Shown: positions 12,522 to 19,513 of the stretch, one piece after another
Numbering within the stretch: position 1 is the stretch's first letter
Layout of the letters: each line of letters opens with the position of its first letter
DNA from: a virus
DNA length: 28,154 nucleotides
Reading direction: 5' to 3' (one strand)
IMG/VR virus record: IMGVR_UViG_3300028384_000482
Span: 1-28,154 of that record
The notes under the pieces: model-generated
The model's database searches: none
Told to the model about the DNA's origin: nothing
The model's input: only the letters and a program-made list of their open reading frames with translations
Translations under genes and position numbers: made by a program

Positions 12522-12761
12522 CTATTTGTCCCCATAATGTTCAGGACGCAGCCCCGCCATAGCGGTCAATCGCGTTAGCTCGTGCCGACCCTTGGCGGTC
12601 ATTTCAAACCAATTACCATCCTCAATCAGAAAACCGTTACATGTCAGATCGTCCAATATGTGATCATATGGCAAGCGGTCACACACAAAAGCAATTAGCC
12701 CGCCTAAGCGGACCAACTGTTTGTGGGATAGCTTGCCCTCGCATCCTAGCTTTGTTTGCAT
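12522..12761 (-). CDS. Small winged-helix-like hypothetical protein (79 aa)
   Basis: The ATG directly follows the endolysin stop (TAGATG). The pattern LSHKQLVRLGGLIAFVCDRL followed by LTCNGFLIEDGNWFEMTAKG and GRHELTRL resembles a winged helix, where the T-x-K-G-R wing is typical. No certain family. Being the last gene of the leftward late operon, it might be a late regulator or unrelated to lysis. Confidence 0.65.
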   Translation of the reverse strand: MQTKLGCEGKLSHKQLVRLGGLIAFVCDRLPYDHILDDLTCNGFLIEDGNWFEMTAKGRHELTRLTAMAGLRPEHYGDK

Positions 12762-13601
12762 CTAGCCCATCATTTTTGCGTAAGTTTTTGGCCCCACGAT
12801 CCCATCAGCAACTAGCCCATTTTCAGACTGCCATTTCTTGACCGCCGCATCTGTGCCGCTTCCAAAAATACCATCCGCAGCTAGTCCGAGTTTCTCTTGC
12901 ACCAACTTGACATTGTTACCGCGATCTCCAAGGCGCACAGTGCCGCTAAAACTAGCCCGTGAGGGCATGTCACCAGTTAATGCTTGCATGGCTGTGTTGT
13001 ATCGACTTTGCCTATCAGAAAGGCCAATATCGCCCCCGTTAATCCGTTTGGTCAGTTTGGCAACATCCCCAGTGTCCGCAACCTCGTTCAGATTGTTCGT
13101 GTCCCAGAACCAAAGTGCGGATGCTAATGCGCCCTCTTTTGTTTCCAACCAGTCAGACGCTTCCTCTGCGGTGATGCCAAAGTCCTTGGCGAAACCTTCC
13201 ACGTTTCGGCGGCCTGTCAGTTGCTTTAAACCCTTTCCGCGGAAACGCCACCCATCCCCCTCATGTACGTTCCCGAGTGCGCCACGCTTTGATCGGTATT
13301 CGTCCATGTAGACGTAGTTGGCGATCTTTTCAGGGTTCCGCGCATAGTCCGCAGCATTGCGCTTACCCTCGCCAAAGTAGCGACCAAACACGCGATTAAG
13401 TGCGCCCTCTGAATAGTTCAAGTTTTCCTCTAGTCTAAGAAAGTCGGAACTTTCATGCGCACACTGGGAAATGAAACCCGCAATCCGCTTGGGTGTGTTG
13501 ATCCCGTATTTGTCGAACGCGCGGTTCAATTCATCGCACCACTGTTCAACCTCGGTGTTTTTCGGGATCATATGGCTAAGTTGTTCAACTGTGATTTTCA
13601 T
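12762..13601 (-). CDS. Endolysin: GH19 chitinase-like lysozyme with C-terminal peptidoglycan-binding domain
   Basis: The 279-residue protein degrades the host cell wall at lysis. The N-terminal catalytic domain (about 1-205) has the phage GH19 pattern AGFISQCAHESSDFLRLEEN, with E50 in the HES motif the likely acid, then LNYSEGALNRVFGRYFGEG, and WRFRGKGLKQLTGRRNVEGF. Residues about 213-279 are a PG_binding_1 domain (LGDRGNNVKLVQEKLGL, ADGIFGSGTDAAVKKWQ, ADGIVGPKTYAKM). No signal peptide is visible, so holin-dependent release is expected. A start at 13646 is in frame, but the ATG at 13601 has a ribosome site and overlaps the holin stop by one base (TAATG). Confidence 0.93.
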   Translation of the reverse strand: MKITVEQLSHMIPKNTEVEQWCDELNRAFDKYGINTPKRIAGFISQCAHESSDFLRLEENLNYSEGALNRVFGRYFGEGKRNAADYARNPEKIANYVYMDEYRSKRGALGNVHEGDGWRFRGKGLKQLTGRRNVEGFAKDFGITAEEASDWLETKEGALASALWFWDTNNLNEVADTGDVAKLTKRINGGDIGLSDRQSRYNTAMQALTGDMPSRASFSGTVRLGDRGNNVKLVQEKLGLAADGIFGSGTDAAVKKWQSENGLVADGIVGPKTYAKMMG

Positions 13602-14053
13602 TATCTTTTCCCCATAAACTTTGAAACACTGCGCTGTCCGAACCAAAACGAAATCACCGCCGCGAATAGACCCTGCGTTTCCGCATCAAACATCAAGTCA
13701 ACCGCTTCCTTCCAGTCACCACCTTCCTCAATCACTTTCAACATGATCACAACCTTGGTTGCCATGAATAAAGCAAAAAACAGATAAGTGATAACAGGAC
13801 GGACGCTTGAGGCCAGTCCCGCAGAAAATCCGCTAGTAGGGTTAGCATAATTGTAAATCGCTTTCGTTTCTTCTAGTTCCGCTTTCTTGTCCAAAATGTC
13901 CAACTGCAAACTGGCACCTCGGGCGGCTAGTTCACCCTGTAGTTCCAATAGTTCCAGTCGGTTTTTGTGTTCTTGTTTCTGCTTAAAGAAATCCAAGACT
14001 TGCGGCAAAAAGCTAGTGCCGAACCCTAACAGGCTACCCAATAACGCGATCAT
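13601..14053 (-). CDS. Holin, GTA-type three-TM family
   Basis: The 150-residue protein starts with a hydrophobic segment (MIALLGSLLGFGTSFLPQVL), followed by a charged helical region (FKQKQEHKNRLELLELQGEL), then a TM segment (RPVITYLFFALFMATKVVIM) and a C-terminal hydrophobic stretch ending in SFWFGQRSVSKFMGKR. This matches the GTA_holin_3TM pattern known from Rhodobacterales gene transfer agents and related phages. GGAGGTG precedes the ATG. It is coupled to the endolysin gene by a one-base overlap, the classic holin-lysin pair. Confidence 0.85.
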   Translation of the reverse strand: MIALLGSLLGFGTSFLPQVLDFFKQKQEHKNRLELLELQGELAARGASLQLDILDKKAELEETKAIYNYANPTSGFSAGLASSVRPVITYLFFALFMATKVVIMLKVIEEGGDWKEAVDLMFDAETQGLFAAVISFWFGQRSVSKFMGKR

Positions 14054-14063
14054 CTTTCACCTC

Positions 14064-14345
14064 CTAGTGAAATTCGTTGTTCATTCGCTCCACTGCATCC
14101 CCATCGTAGAACTCGGGGTCAATCCGCATGAGCAAGCAAAACAATATCATAGAAACGACATTCGTATCATAGATGCCACGCAAGCCCTCTGCCAATGCGA
14201 TCCGTCTGGTCCAGTCCCCATCGGGTCGAGTAAGGCAATGATTGCCTTTCGCAACATCAACTAGATTGTCGGCCCGTGTAACTACGCCATCAATCCAATC
14301 TGCTAGTTCAATATACGGGTCTAGTCCGCTTTCTTCTTGCTCCAC
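14064..14345 (-). CDS. Hypothetical protein of the lysis region (93 aa)
   Basis: It starts at a GTG (14345) overlapping the end of the upstream gene by 25 bases, with GGAG about eight bases before it. The product is acidic; its middle holds WTRRIALAEGLRGIYDTNVV and a short hydrophobic stretch VVSMILFCLLMRI that is weak for a membrane segment. No family is recognised. It lies between the EF-hand membrane protein and the holin. Confidence 0.65.
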   Translation of the reverse strand: MEQEESGLDPYIELADWIDGVVTRADNLVDVAKGNHCLTRPDGDWTRRIALAEGLRGIYDTNVVSMILFCLLMRIDPEFYDGDAVERMNNEFH

Positions 14346-14701
14346 GCACTCGCTCCCATAAAGCCAACGACGATCCCAGTCTGCGCGACTAGAAATGTAT
14401 TCACGAAACCCTGTGCCGCGTTCATGCGGTCTATGGGTATATACGGGCTAAGAAGCGCACCAATGACTGCAATGGTCGAAAGCATAGCAACAAGCGCGAT
14501 TGTTCTTTGCCTGTCCTGTAGCGCGTCCTCATTGCGCCACCGTTCAATCTTGGCCTTTAGTTCCGCAGCACGTTCCGCTGCCATCAACTCCGCATCCGAA
14601 ACAATGCCATCACCATCCGCATCGAACTGCGCAAATTGGCTATCGGCTTGTAAGGTTTTCGCCTTTGGTGGGCGACCGCGTTTTTTAGGTGCTGTTGTCA
14701 T
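14321..14701 (-). CDS. Membrane protein with EF-hand loop and AT-hook-like N-terminus (126 aa)
   Basis: The N-terminus has KKRGRPPKAK, an AT-hook-like basic stretch. Residues about 27-38 read DADGDGIVSDAE, which fits the canonical 12-residue EF-hand calcium loop at every ligand position. A charged helix (ERAAELKAKIERWRNEDAL) leads to two membrane segments (ALVAMLSTIAVIGALL and NTFLVAQTGIVVGFMGASAW). The ATG at 14701 has GGAAAAACC upstream and overlaps the preceding stop. Two-TM proteins in this position may be holin-like or antiholin-like; the EF-hand could make it calcium-sensitive, which is inference. Confidence 0.7.
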   Translation of the reverse strand: MTTAPKKRGRPPKAKTLQADSQFAQFDADGDGIVSDAELMAAERAAELKAKIERWRNEDALQDRQRTIALVAMLSTIAVIGALLSPYIPIDRMNAAQGFVNTFLVAQTGIVVGFMGASAWSKKKAD

Positions 14702-15159
14702 AGTGGTTTTTCCAATGCGTCTATTGCGTCCCAAGTACTATCAATATCGTCCTGTATGCGCTGCAATTTTGTATCAATGCCATTGGTCAACAATTCGGCC
14801 CGCTCAACTTTGCTGCGCAAATCCAACAATGTCTTTTGCTGTTCTAGGATCGTCGCCATATTGGTCGAGATCGCGGAAAGCTGTGACTGTAGGTTGCTTA
14901 CGTCATTGTCTCCTATTGTTTGCTCAAGAGCCTGAATGCGGCCCTCCGCTTCCAAGACTACCCCAATGTTAGCCTCAACATCAAGAAACCTGTTATAAGC
15001 ATCATAGCCAAGATAAATGCCAGTAGCGATGCCACTAAGAACAGGGCCGATAACCAAGAAATGAACAGGTTTAAACGTGTAGCCTCCCAAACGGAGGGAC
15101 GTTTCATCCACCTCATCCTCATCAAAACTTATGTGCGCCGATCTACGCCTACCCGCCAT
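14698..15159 (-). CDS. Single-TM coiled-coil membrane protein (153 aa)
   Basis: A basic/acidic N-terminus (MAGRRRSAHISFDEDEVDE) is followed by one membrane segment at about residues 33-52 (FLVIGPVLSGIATGIYLGY). A long predicted coiled coil then runs to the end (EAEGRIQALEQTIG, LQSQLSAISTNMATILEQQK, DLRSKVERAELL). The topology, N-in with a periplasmic coiled coil, resembles an inner-membrane spanin but could also be a structural or anchoring protein. It overlaps both neighbours by a few bases. Confidence 0.65.
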   Translation of the reverse strand: MAGRRRSAHISFDEDEVDETSLRLGGYTFKPVHFLVIGPVLSGIATGIYLGYDAYNRFLDVEANIGVVLEAEGRIQALEQTIGDNDVSNLQSQLSAISTNMATILEQQKTLLDLRSKVERAELLTNGIDTKLQRIQDDIDSTWDAIDALEKPL

Positions 15160-15934
15160 ATGCTATCCCTGTGTTATAAATATCCTCGGCTGTCTTGTAG
15201 CTGTTTTGCAAGAAACCTTCGAAACCGACACTCCCATAAGCACCGTTTGACTGATTGTAAAAATCCATAATCAACAGGTCAGTTGTCGCGTCATATGTGA
15301 TGCTAGTGTATTGGGTCAGTTCGATCTGATTGTTTTCTGCCCAGTTGTCAGTCGATGCTGTGATTTCCGTATTCATAGACGCAGCCGCGAACCCCGCCGC
15401 CTCTTGCGCATACTTCTCTACATCCTCAACCGCCGTGTTATAGGTTTGAACATCCGCGTCTGTGATGGTCATGTCCTGTTGCTCCAGAATGTTTTGGACT
15501 TCGATCTGATCCTCAACCGTTCCAACCTCAGCCTCCGCTGCCATTTCCGCAACCGCACCCACTGTAGCGAATGTCGCTGTAGCATCTACCAAGTTGTCAA
15601 TCGCCAAACTCAAATTGTCCATTGCAACGTCTGCTTGATCCTCAAGCAACATCTGAGTGTTGTAATAACTGGTATCCAGAACCGCCTGATAAGCATCATT
15701 GTACGCGCTAACCATCTGGACCGACAACTGCCCCTGCGTCACAGAACCATCTGGGGCGATGCCCCCAACCCCTGCGTAATAATTAGCCCCCGCCGCTAGT
15801 GTCCGAGACAGTTGCATCTGGTCCATTATCGCGTTCGCCCGATCCGCTAGGTCGCCATAAGTTGTCGCCTGATCGGCTATTGCGCCTGAACCTGTCAGAC
15901 AAACTAGGGCTGTCGTCATTCGTAGGTAGTTCAT
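15149..15934 (-). CDS. Exported hypothetical protein (261 aa)
   Basis: A signal peptide is visible: MNYLRMTTALVCLTGSGAIA then DQ, a typical signal peptidase I site. The mature part is acidic and rich in Ala, Asp, Thr and Gln with many helices (MVSAYNDAYQAVLDTSYYNT, AAEAEVGTVEDQIEVQNILE), and the C-terminus is beta-like and aromatic (LLIMDFYNQSNGAYGSVGFE). No lysine occurs before the last 20 residues. GGAAGGAAG precedes the ATG strongly. The first 152 bases overlap the end of the upstream gene in another frame. Export suggests a periplasmic or envelope role in infection or lysis (inference). Confidence 0.7.
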   Translation of the reverse strand: MNYLRMTTALVCLTGSGAIADQATTYGDLADRANAIMDQMQLSRTLAAGANYYAGVGGIAPDGSVTQGQLSVQMVSAYNDAYQAVLDTSYYNTQMLLEDQADVAMDNLSLAIDNLVDATATFATVGAVAEMAAEAEVGTVEDQIEVQNILEQQDMTITDADVQTYNTAVEDVEKYAQEAAGFAAASMNTEITASTDNWAENNQIELTQYTSITYDATTDLLIMDFYNQSNGAYGSVGFEGFLQNSYKTAEDIYNTGIAYGG

Positions 15935-16517
15935 CTAACTTCCTTCCTATGGCTAAAAGAGCGTTCCAAAACGCCTTATCTTGCGCATAGCCTACCACAA
16001 ACAGGCTAGGATTTGAACGGTACTTTTCGAAAGCGGCCCGCCCGATTAATAGCTTGCCCGTATCAACGTCCATAATGGGGCAGGGTGTATTCGCTAAGGC
16101 CATAGCCCGAAACACCATAGGATCGCCACACATGCGCGAAATCCCTGAAACCTGTAGCCCTAGCCCGCCAACCGCTTGAGGCGCACCCAAGAGCCGCGCG
16201 TCCTTCCTGCGGTTGCACTCGGGGTCTTGTTCGGCCTTGCCCTCTGCGATCCCGAACAAGCTAACCTGTACGCCGCGACTGGATGGGATTAGACAGCTAT
16301 CGTTGCCCCCGCCACCCATGACAGTGGGGGCCATTGCTGTGGGAACTGGATTGGATAGTGCGCCCTGTGGCCCGTTGAACGTGTTGTTCTCTGTGCTGTT
16401 GTTGCTATCAACAGTAGAGCTATCACCGATGTTCGTATTCAGATCACCGTTAATGTCTTGGGCAGAACATGGAGATGTCCACAAGATCAGGGATACGACA
16501 ACGGGCTTGATCCGCAT
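15783..16517 (-). CDS. Exported Cys-containing hypothetical protein (244 aa)
   Basis: The N-terminus MRIKPVVVSLILWTSPCSAQ is a signal peptide, with AQ-type cleavage or a lipid-like Cys nearby. An Asn/Ser/Thr-rich stretch follows (NIGDSSTVDSNNSTENNTF). The central domain has several Cys (NDSCLIPSSRGVQVSLFGIA, DPECNRRKDARLLGAPQAVG, RMCGDPMVFRAMALANTPC) that could form disulfides in the periplasm. The last 50 residues are low-complexity and Arg/Ser/Gly-rich and lie over the start of the next gene. AGGTGGA precedes the ATG. I recognise no family. It is co-transcribed with the 261-residue exported protein. Confidence 0.7.
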   Translation of the reverse strand: MRIKPVVVSLILWTSPCSAQDINGDLNTNIGDSSTVDSNNSTENNTFNGPQGALSNPVPTAMAPTVMGGGGNDSCLIPSSRGVQVSLFGIAEGKAEQDPECNRRKDARLLGAPQAVGGLGLQVSGISRMCGDPMVFRAMALANTPCPIMDVDTGKLLIGRAAFEKYRSNPSLFVVGYAQDKAFWNALLAIGRKLDELPTNDDSPSLSDRFRRNSRSGDNLWRPSGSGERDNGPDATVSDTSGGG

Positions 16518-16729
16518 TCCACCTCCAAAACGCCTCTGACCCTACTATCATCGCACATAATAGTAAGAGCAGCATCGTGATAACCCATGATTGCAAGTGT
16601 TTCCGCATTCTTTCGCGCCTCACAAGTTTGCTCCCCCATGCAGATTGAGGGCAAAGAAATCGGCTGTGGCATTTTGATTTCGGCACAGCCCGCTAGTAAG
16701 AGGCTAATCGCGACTACTCGCCCGTTCAT
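16487..16729 (-). CDS. Small lipoprotein, candidate outer-membrane spanin subunit (80 aa)
   Basis: The start at 16729 (GGAGAG upstream) gives MNGRVVAISLLLAGC, a clear lipobox (LAGC) for lipid attachment at Cys15. The mature 66 residues contain several more Cys (SICMGEQTCEARK, TIMCDDSRV, LEVECGSS) and no second hydrophobic segment. The gene overlaps the end of the upstream single-TM coiled-coil gene by 26 bases. That arrangement, inner-membrane coiled-coil protein followed by an overlapping lipoprotein, is typical of Rz/Rz1 spanins. It is not as proline-rich as Rz1, so the role is a proposal. Confidence 0.65.
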   Translation of the reverse strand: MNGRVVAISLLLAGCAEIKMPQPISLPSICMGEQTCEARKNAETLAIMGYHDAALTIMCDDSRVRGVLEVECGSSPLSYP

Positions 16730-16985
16730 CCATTCTCTCCACACTCTTGCGGATAGCCCCTAAATCAGATGATATTCGGGCTAACAAAACCTCTTGCTTC
16801 TGCACGGTTTTTTCTAATCTATCTATGCGCTGTACATTGCGATCAATGTCGCGCACCGCTGTTTCTACGTCATTCGCTATGCCTGTGATATAACCCACAA
16901 GCATAATCGTCTGCGCCACCAAAGCCAATCCAAATGACATAGCTTGAATATTAAATTGGTTTTGTTTGGTGTCAGGCGATGTCAT
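16704..16985 (-). CDS. Single-TM coiled-coil protein, candidate inner-membrane spanin subunit (93 aa)
   Basis: The ATG at 16985 overlaps the stop of the BppU-like gene by 14 bases. After a polar N-terminus (MTSPDTKQNQFNIQ) there is one membrane segment (AMSFGLALVAQTIMLVGYIT). A coiled coil then extends to the C-terminus (VETAVRDIDRNVQRIDRLEK, QKQEVLLARISSDLGAIRKS). That is the standard layout of an i-spanin, and a lipoprotein gene overlaps its end. A longer reading from 17036 lacks a ribosome site. It is separated from the holin/endolysin genes by five other genes, which weakens the case. Confidence 0.65.
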   Translation of the reverse strand: MTSPDTKQNQFNIQAMSFGLALVAQTIMLVGYITGIANDVETAVRDIDRNVQRIDRLEKTVQKQEVLLARISSDLGAIRKSVERMDERASSRD

Positions 16986-17295
16986 CTGTAATCTCCACTT
17001 GGATGAAGCGATTGTTTGGGAAACTTTCGATTTCACCGCCAGAGAATGTCACCTCAAACTCTGCCTCGAATGATCCGATTGTGTCGGTATCGCTTGCGCT
17101 CCATGAATAATAAACAATGCCACCATCCGCATCGGAAACGGTAGCCGCATCATCTACCTTTGCGCTTGTCGCTCCGACCTGTCGCATGTGGAAACGAACG
17201 GTTGCCCCTGATAAGTCAATCGCCGTTCCGCTTGCGTCTTTCAGTGTAACCTGTAGCGCGGGTGATGTATCGTTTTGTTTAATAAAGAACGCCAT
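16972..17295 (-). CDS. BppU N-terminal domain-like tail/baseplate protein (107 aa)
   Basis: The whole protein matches the pattern of the phage BppU N-terminal domain: MAFFIKQNDTSPALQVTLKD, then AIDLSGATVRFHMRQVG, DADGGIVYYSWSASDTDTIG and FEAEFEVTF, ending with a strand. This beta-sandwich attaches receptor-binding parts to the phage tail tip. Here the domain stands alone, without the coiled-coil/head regions of full BppU, so it may be an adaptor for the neighbouring fibre proteins. AGGAAC precedes the ATG. Confidence 0.75.
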   Translation of the reverse strand: MAFFIKQNDTSPALQVTLKDASGTAIDLSGATVRFHMRQVGATSAKVDDAATVSDADGGIVYYSWSASDTDTIGSFEAEFEVTFSGGEIESFPNNRFIQVEITDDIA

Positions 17296-17313
17296 GTTTG
17301 GTTCCTACCTGAT

Positions 17314-18951
17314 TTATGCCGCTATATCAACTTTGTTCGGTCCTGTTAGCGACAGTGTAGCATTGTTAGGCGCATCTGTCTCTAGCTCTGCCGTCCCAAT
17401 TGAACCATCACTCTCATCAACAATACGGCCCAATGCCGCATCGTAAATTAAAGTTGGGACAGTTGGTGCGCTTGAATTTAGATTTGCCGTTGTGAAATCA
17501 TGCCCTTGGATCAATGGAATATCTGGGTTTTCCACAGGCAATGTGATGATCTCACCGCCATTCAAATCATGTTCTTGTGCGATTGTTGCGCCCGCAACAC
17601 TTGGAACACCGATCACCAATTCATTGACGTTAAACGTTTCTTCTTCTGACATTGAAACACTTGGAACGCTTGGGGTTCCTAGTGTGTAAACATTAGGGGC
17701 GAAGTTACTAATTATATCACAGTCGGCGGTATCTAGGCGCGGGTTGCCGTTATACATATCCACCGTGTCGAAATCGTGGCCCTGCGTAAAGTTTACATTG
17801 CTGTCGGCAATATCAACTGAACCGCTATCAAGATTTGAAACGGTGAAAATATTATTTTCCGTAATATCCGCCGTATCTAGATCAGGGTTCCCCGCGCTTA
17901 CCGTGCCTGTCGCAAATGTTTCGTCCTCGGTCATATTTACATCTGGCACATCAACCGCGCCTGTATCTATGGCGTTAGATGAAAATGCATGTTCTTGTTC
18001 GATGGTCGAACCAAATATCTCGACAGCGGGTGTTTCTAAGGTTCCCGTTGCAAATGTTTCTTCTTCACTAATGCCATGCGCAGGGACGCTTGCCGCGCCC
18101 GTTTCCAAATTCGACACTGCAAATATATGCGTTTGATCAAAGGCCGTTGTCGGTACACTTGGCGATCCTGTGCTTATTGTGGATGTGCTAAAGGTTTCTT
18201 CTTCTACTAGCTGCAAATTAGGAACACTTGGCGCACCAGTTGTAACTGCTTCTGCGTCTAGGTCGTGATCTTGAACTAATACAAGCTGTGGGATGCTAGG
18301 GCGATTTGTGCGCAACTCGGCGGCGGCACTAAATGTTTCATCCTCCTGCATGGTTGCGTCCGCTACATCAGGCGCGGCGGTTGCTAATTCATCAGGCTCA
18401 AATGTTTGGTCTTGATCAAAGGTGGATGTTCCAACCGTGGGCGATCCTGTAGAAATGTCGCTAGTTGTAAGCGGTGCTGTCAAATTGAAATCTGACGTTG
18501 GAACAACGGGCGCACCCGCAGCCAAATCACCCGCCGAGAATGTTTCATCCTCTGACATGGTGGCTGTATCAAGATCAGGGGCAGAGGAAACCAATTCACC
18601 AGTTGTAAATGTTTCGTCCTCAGTCATTGTCCCAGTATCTAGGACAGGGGCAGACGCAGCCAATTCGCCAGTTGATAGGCTTTCGTCCTCTTGCATTGTT
18701 GTATCATTAACATCTGGGGCCGCGCCACTTAGCGCACCAGTAGATAGCTGATGATCCTGATCAATCTCTGTAGTGCCAAGGGTTGGCGATCCTGTCGCGA
18801 TTGTCGCGGTTGTTAAAACATTCGTTTCAACGAAATCAGATGTGCCAACCGAAGGTGTGCCGCCCGTTATATCATCCGCGCTTATATCATATTTGATCGT
18901 CCCATCATCACCGAACGTATAACTAGCAAAGGGACTTGCGCCGAAAGACAT
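17314..18951 (-). CDS. Fibre-like protein built of about 21 tandem 23-residue repeats (545 aa)
   Basis: After a short N-terminus (MSFGASPFASYTFGDDGT) the protein consists almost wholly of degenerate repeats of 23 residues. The consensus is roughly [F/L]-S-T-G-x-L-x-T-G-A-P-x-V-x-x-x-x-x-x-E-D-E-T. One copy is FTTGELVSSAPDLDTATMSE plus the next DET. Two copies are one or two residues longer (around residues 195 and 365). There is almost no Lys or Arg, so the protein is very acidic. Such repeats suggest a long solenoid or beta fibre. GGAG precedes the ATG. It is next to the FkbM methyltransferase gene and to a BppU-like gene, which fits a tail-associated structure. No enzyme motif is visible. 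Confidence 0.8.
   Translation of the reverse strand: MSFGASPFASYTFGDDGTIKYDISADDITGGTPSVGTSDFVETNVLTTATIATGSPTLGTTEIDQDHQLSTGALSGAAPDVNDTTMQEDESLSTGELAASAPVLDTGTMTEDETFTTGELVSSAPDLDTATMSEDETFSAGDLAAGAPVVPTSDFNLTAPLTTSDISTGSPTVGTSTFDQDQTFEPDELATAAPDVADATMQEDETFSAAAELRTNRPSIPQLVLVQDHDLDAEAVTTGAPSVPNLQLVEEETFSTSTISTGSPSVPTTAFDQTHIFAVSNLETGAASVPAHGISEEETFATGTLETPAVEIFGSTIEQEHAFSSNAIDTGAVDVPDVNMTEDETFATGTVSAGNPDLDTADITENNIFTVSNLDSGSVDIADSNVNFTQGHDFDTVDMYNGNPRLDTADCDIISNFAPNVYTLGTPSVPSVSMSEEETFNVNELVIGVPSVAGATIAQEHDLNGGEIITLPVENPDIPLIQGHDFTTANLNSSAPTVPTLIYDAALGRIVDESDGSIGTAELETDAPNNATLSLTGPNKVDIAA
17436..18879. repeat. Degenerate 69-bp tandem repeats coding the 23-residue units
   Basis: About 21 in-frame units of 69 bases; the positions are approximate. 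The units are strongly diverged at DNA level but keep the protein pattern, which indicates old duplication under selection and not recent slippage. Confidence 0.75.
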
Positions 18952-18964
18952 GGAAAGGCTCCTA

Positions 18965-19513
18965 TTAGATTATCCCATATATATCATCTTTTTCGGTCCA
19001 AACCAAATAACCATTGCTTTCAAGTTTACGCGCAAGGACCGTATCATCAATATGCTTGTGTTCCACTTTGATCATCGTCGGCTTAACACGGAACGAGTAA
19101 TTCAAAAAGATGTTGTTTTCATGGCCTTCTGCGTCCACCTTCATAAAGTCCACGCGGTGAACGTCCTTGAGCAACGCATCCAAAGTCACACAATCAACAC
19201 CAATTTTCTCATCGAAATCATGTTGTCGATCAATGTTTTCACTTAGCTTGTAGCCCATATGATTATCGGAGATCACATGCGAACAACCCGTAAGCCACGA
19301 ACCATCATCGCGGGCTACCGCCATTGCGATTTCGCCGTTATAGTCTGACAAGGCGCACTGAAACACCTCGACAGGGTACGGCTCAAATTGCTTGACCAGT
19401 TTTTGATATAAGTGCGGGATCGGCTCAACCACATAGCCGTGCCAACCCTGCTTTGCCAAAGGCTCTAACGTATCGAAATCCGCTGCCCCAATCTCTACAA
19501 AGAATTTAGCCAT
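18965..19513 (-). CDS. FkbM-family SAM-dependent methyltransferase (182 aa)
   Basis: The N-terminal KFFVEIGAADFDTLEPLAKQ is the SAM-binding motif I of FkbM enzymes. The second half has VDFMKVDAEGHENNIFLNYS, the hallmark VD-K-D-EG-E motif, and IKVEHKHIDDTVLARKLESN. FkbM proteins O-methylate sugars or other small hydroxyl groups. The ATG overlaps the end of the preceding three-domain glycosyltransferase/hydroxylase gene by eight bases. It probably methylates a sugar added by that enzyme or by the Kps-like proteins, in the cytoplasm (inference). Confidence 0.9.
   Translation of the reverse strand: MAKFFVEIGAADFDTLEPLAKQGWHGYVVEPIPHLYQKLVKQFEPYPVEVFQCALSDYNGEIAMAVARDDGSWLTGCSHVISDNHMGYKLSENIDRQHDFDEKIGVDCVTLDALLKDVHRVDFMKVDAEGHENNIFLNYSFRVKPTMIKVEHKHIDDTVLARKLESNGYLVWTEKDDIYGII

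Noticed and set aside
12838-13311. 157-codon plus-strand frame opposite the endolysin gene
   Set aside because: Shadow of a well-supported endolysin; Ser/Pro/Arg-rich composition without motifs.
17492-18751. Several plus-strand frames opposite the 23-residue repeat gene
   Set aside because: Repeat-driven open frames without ribosome sites; the minus-strand repeat protein explains the region.
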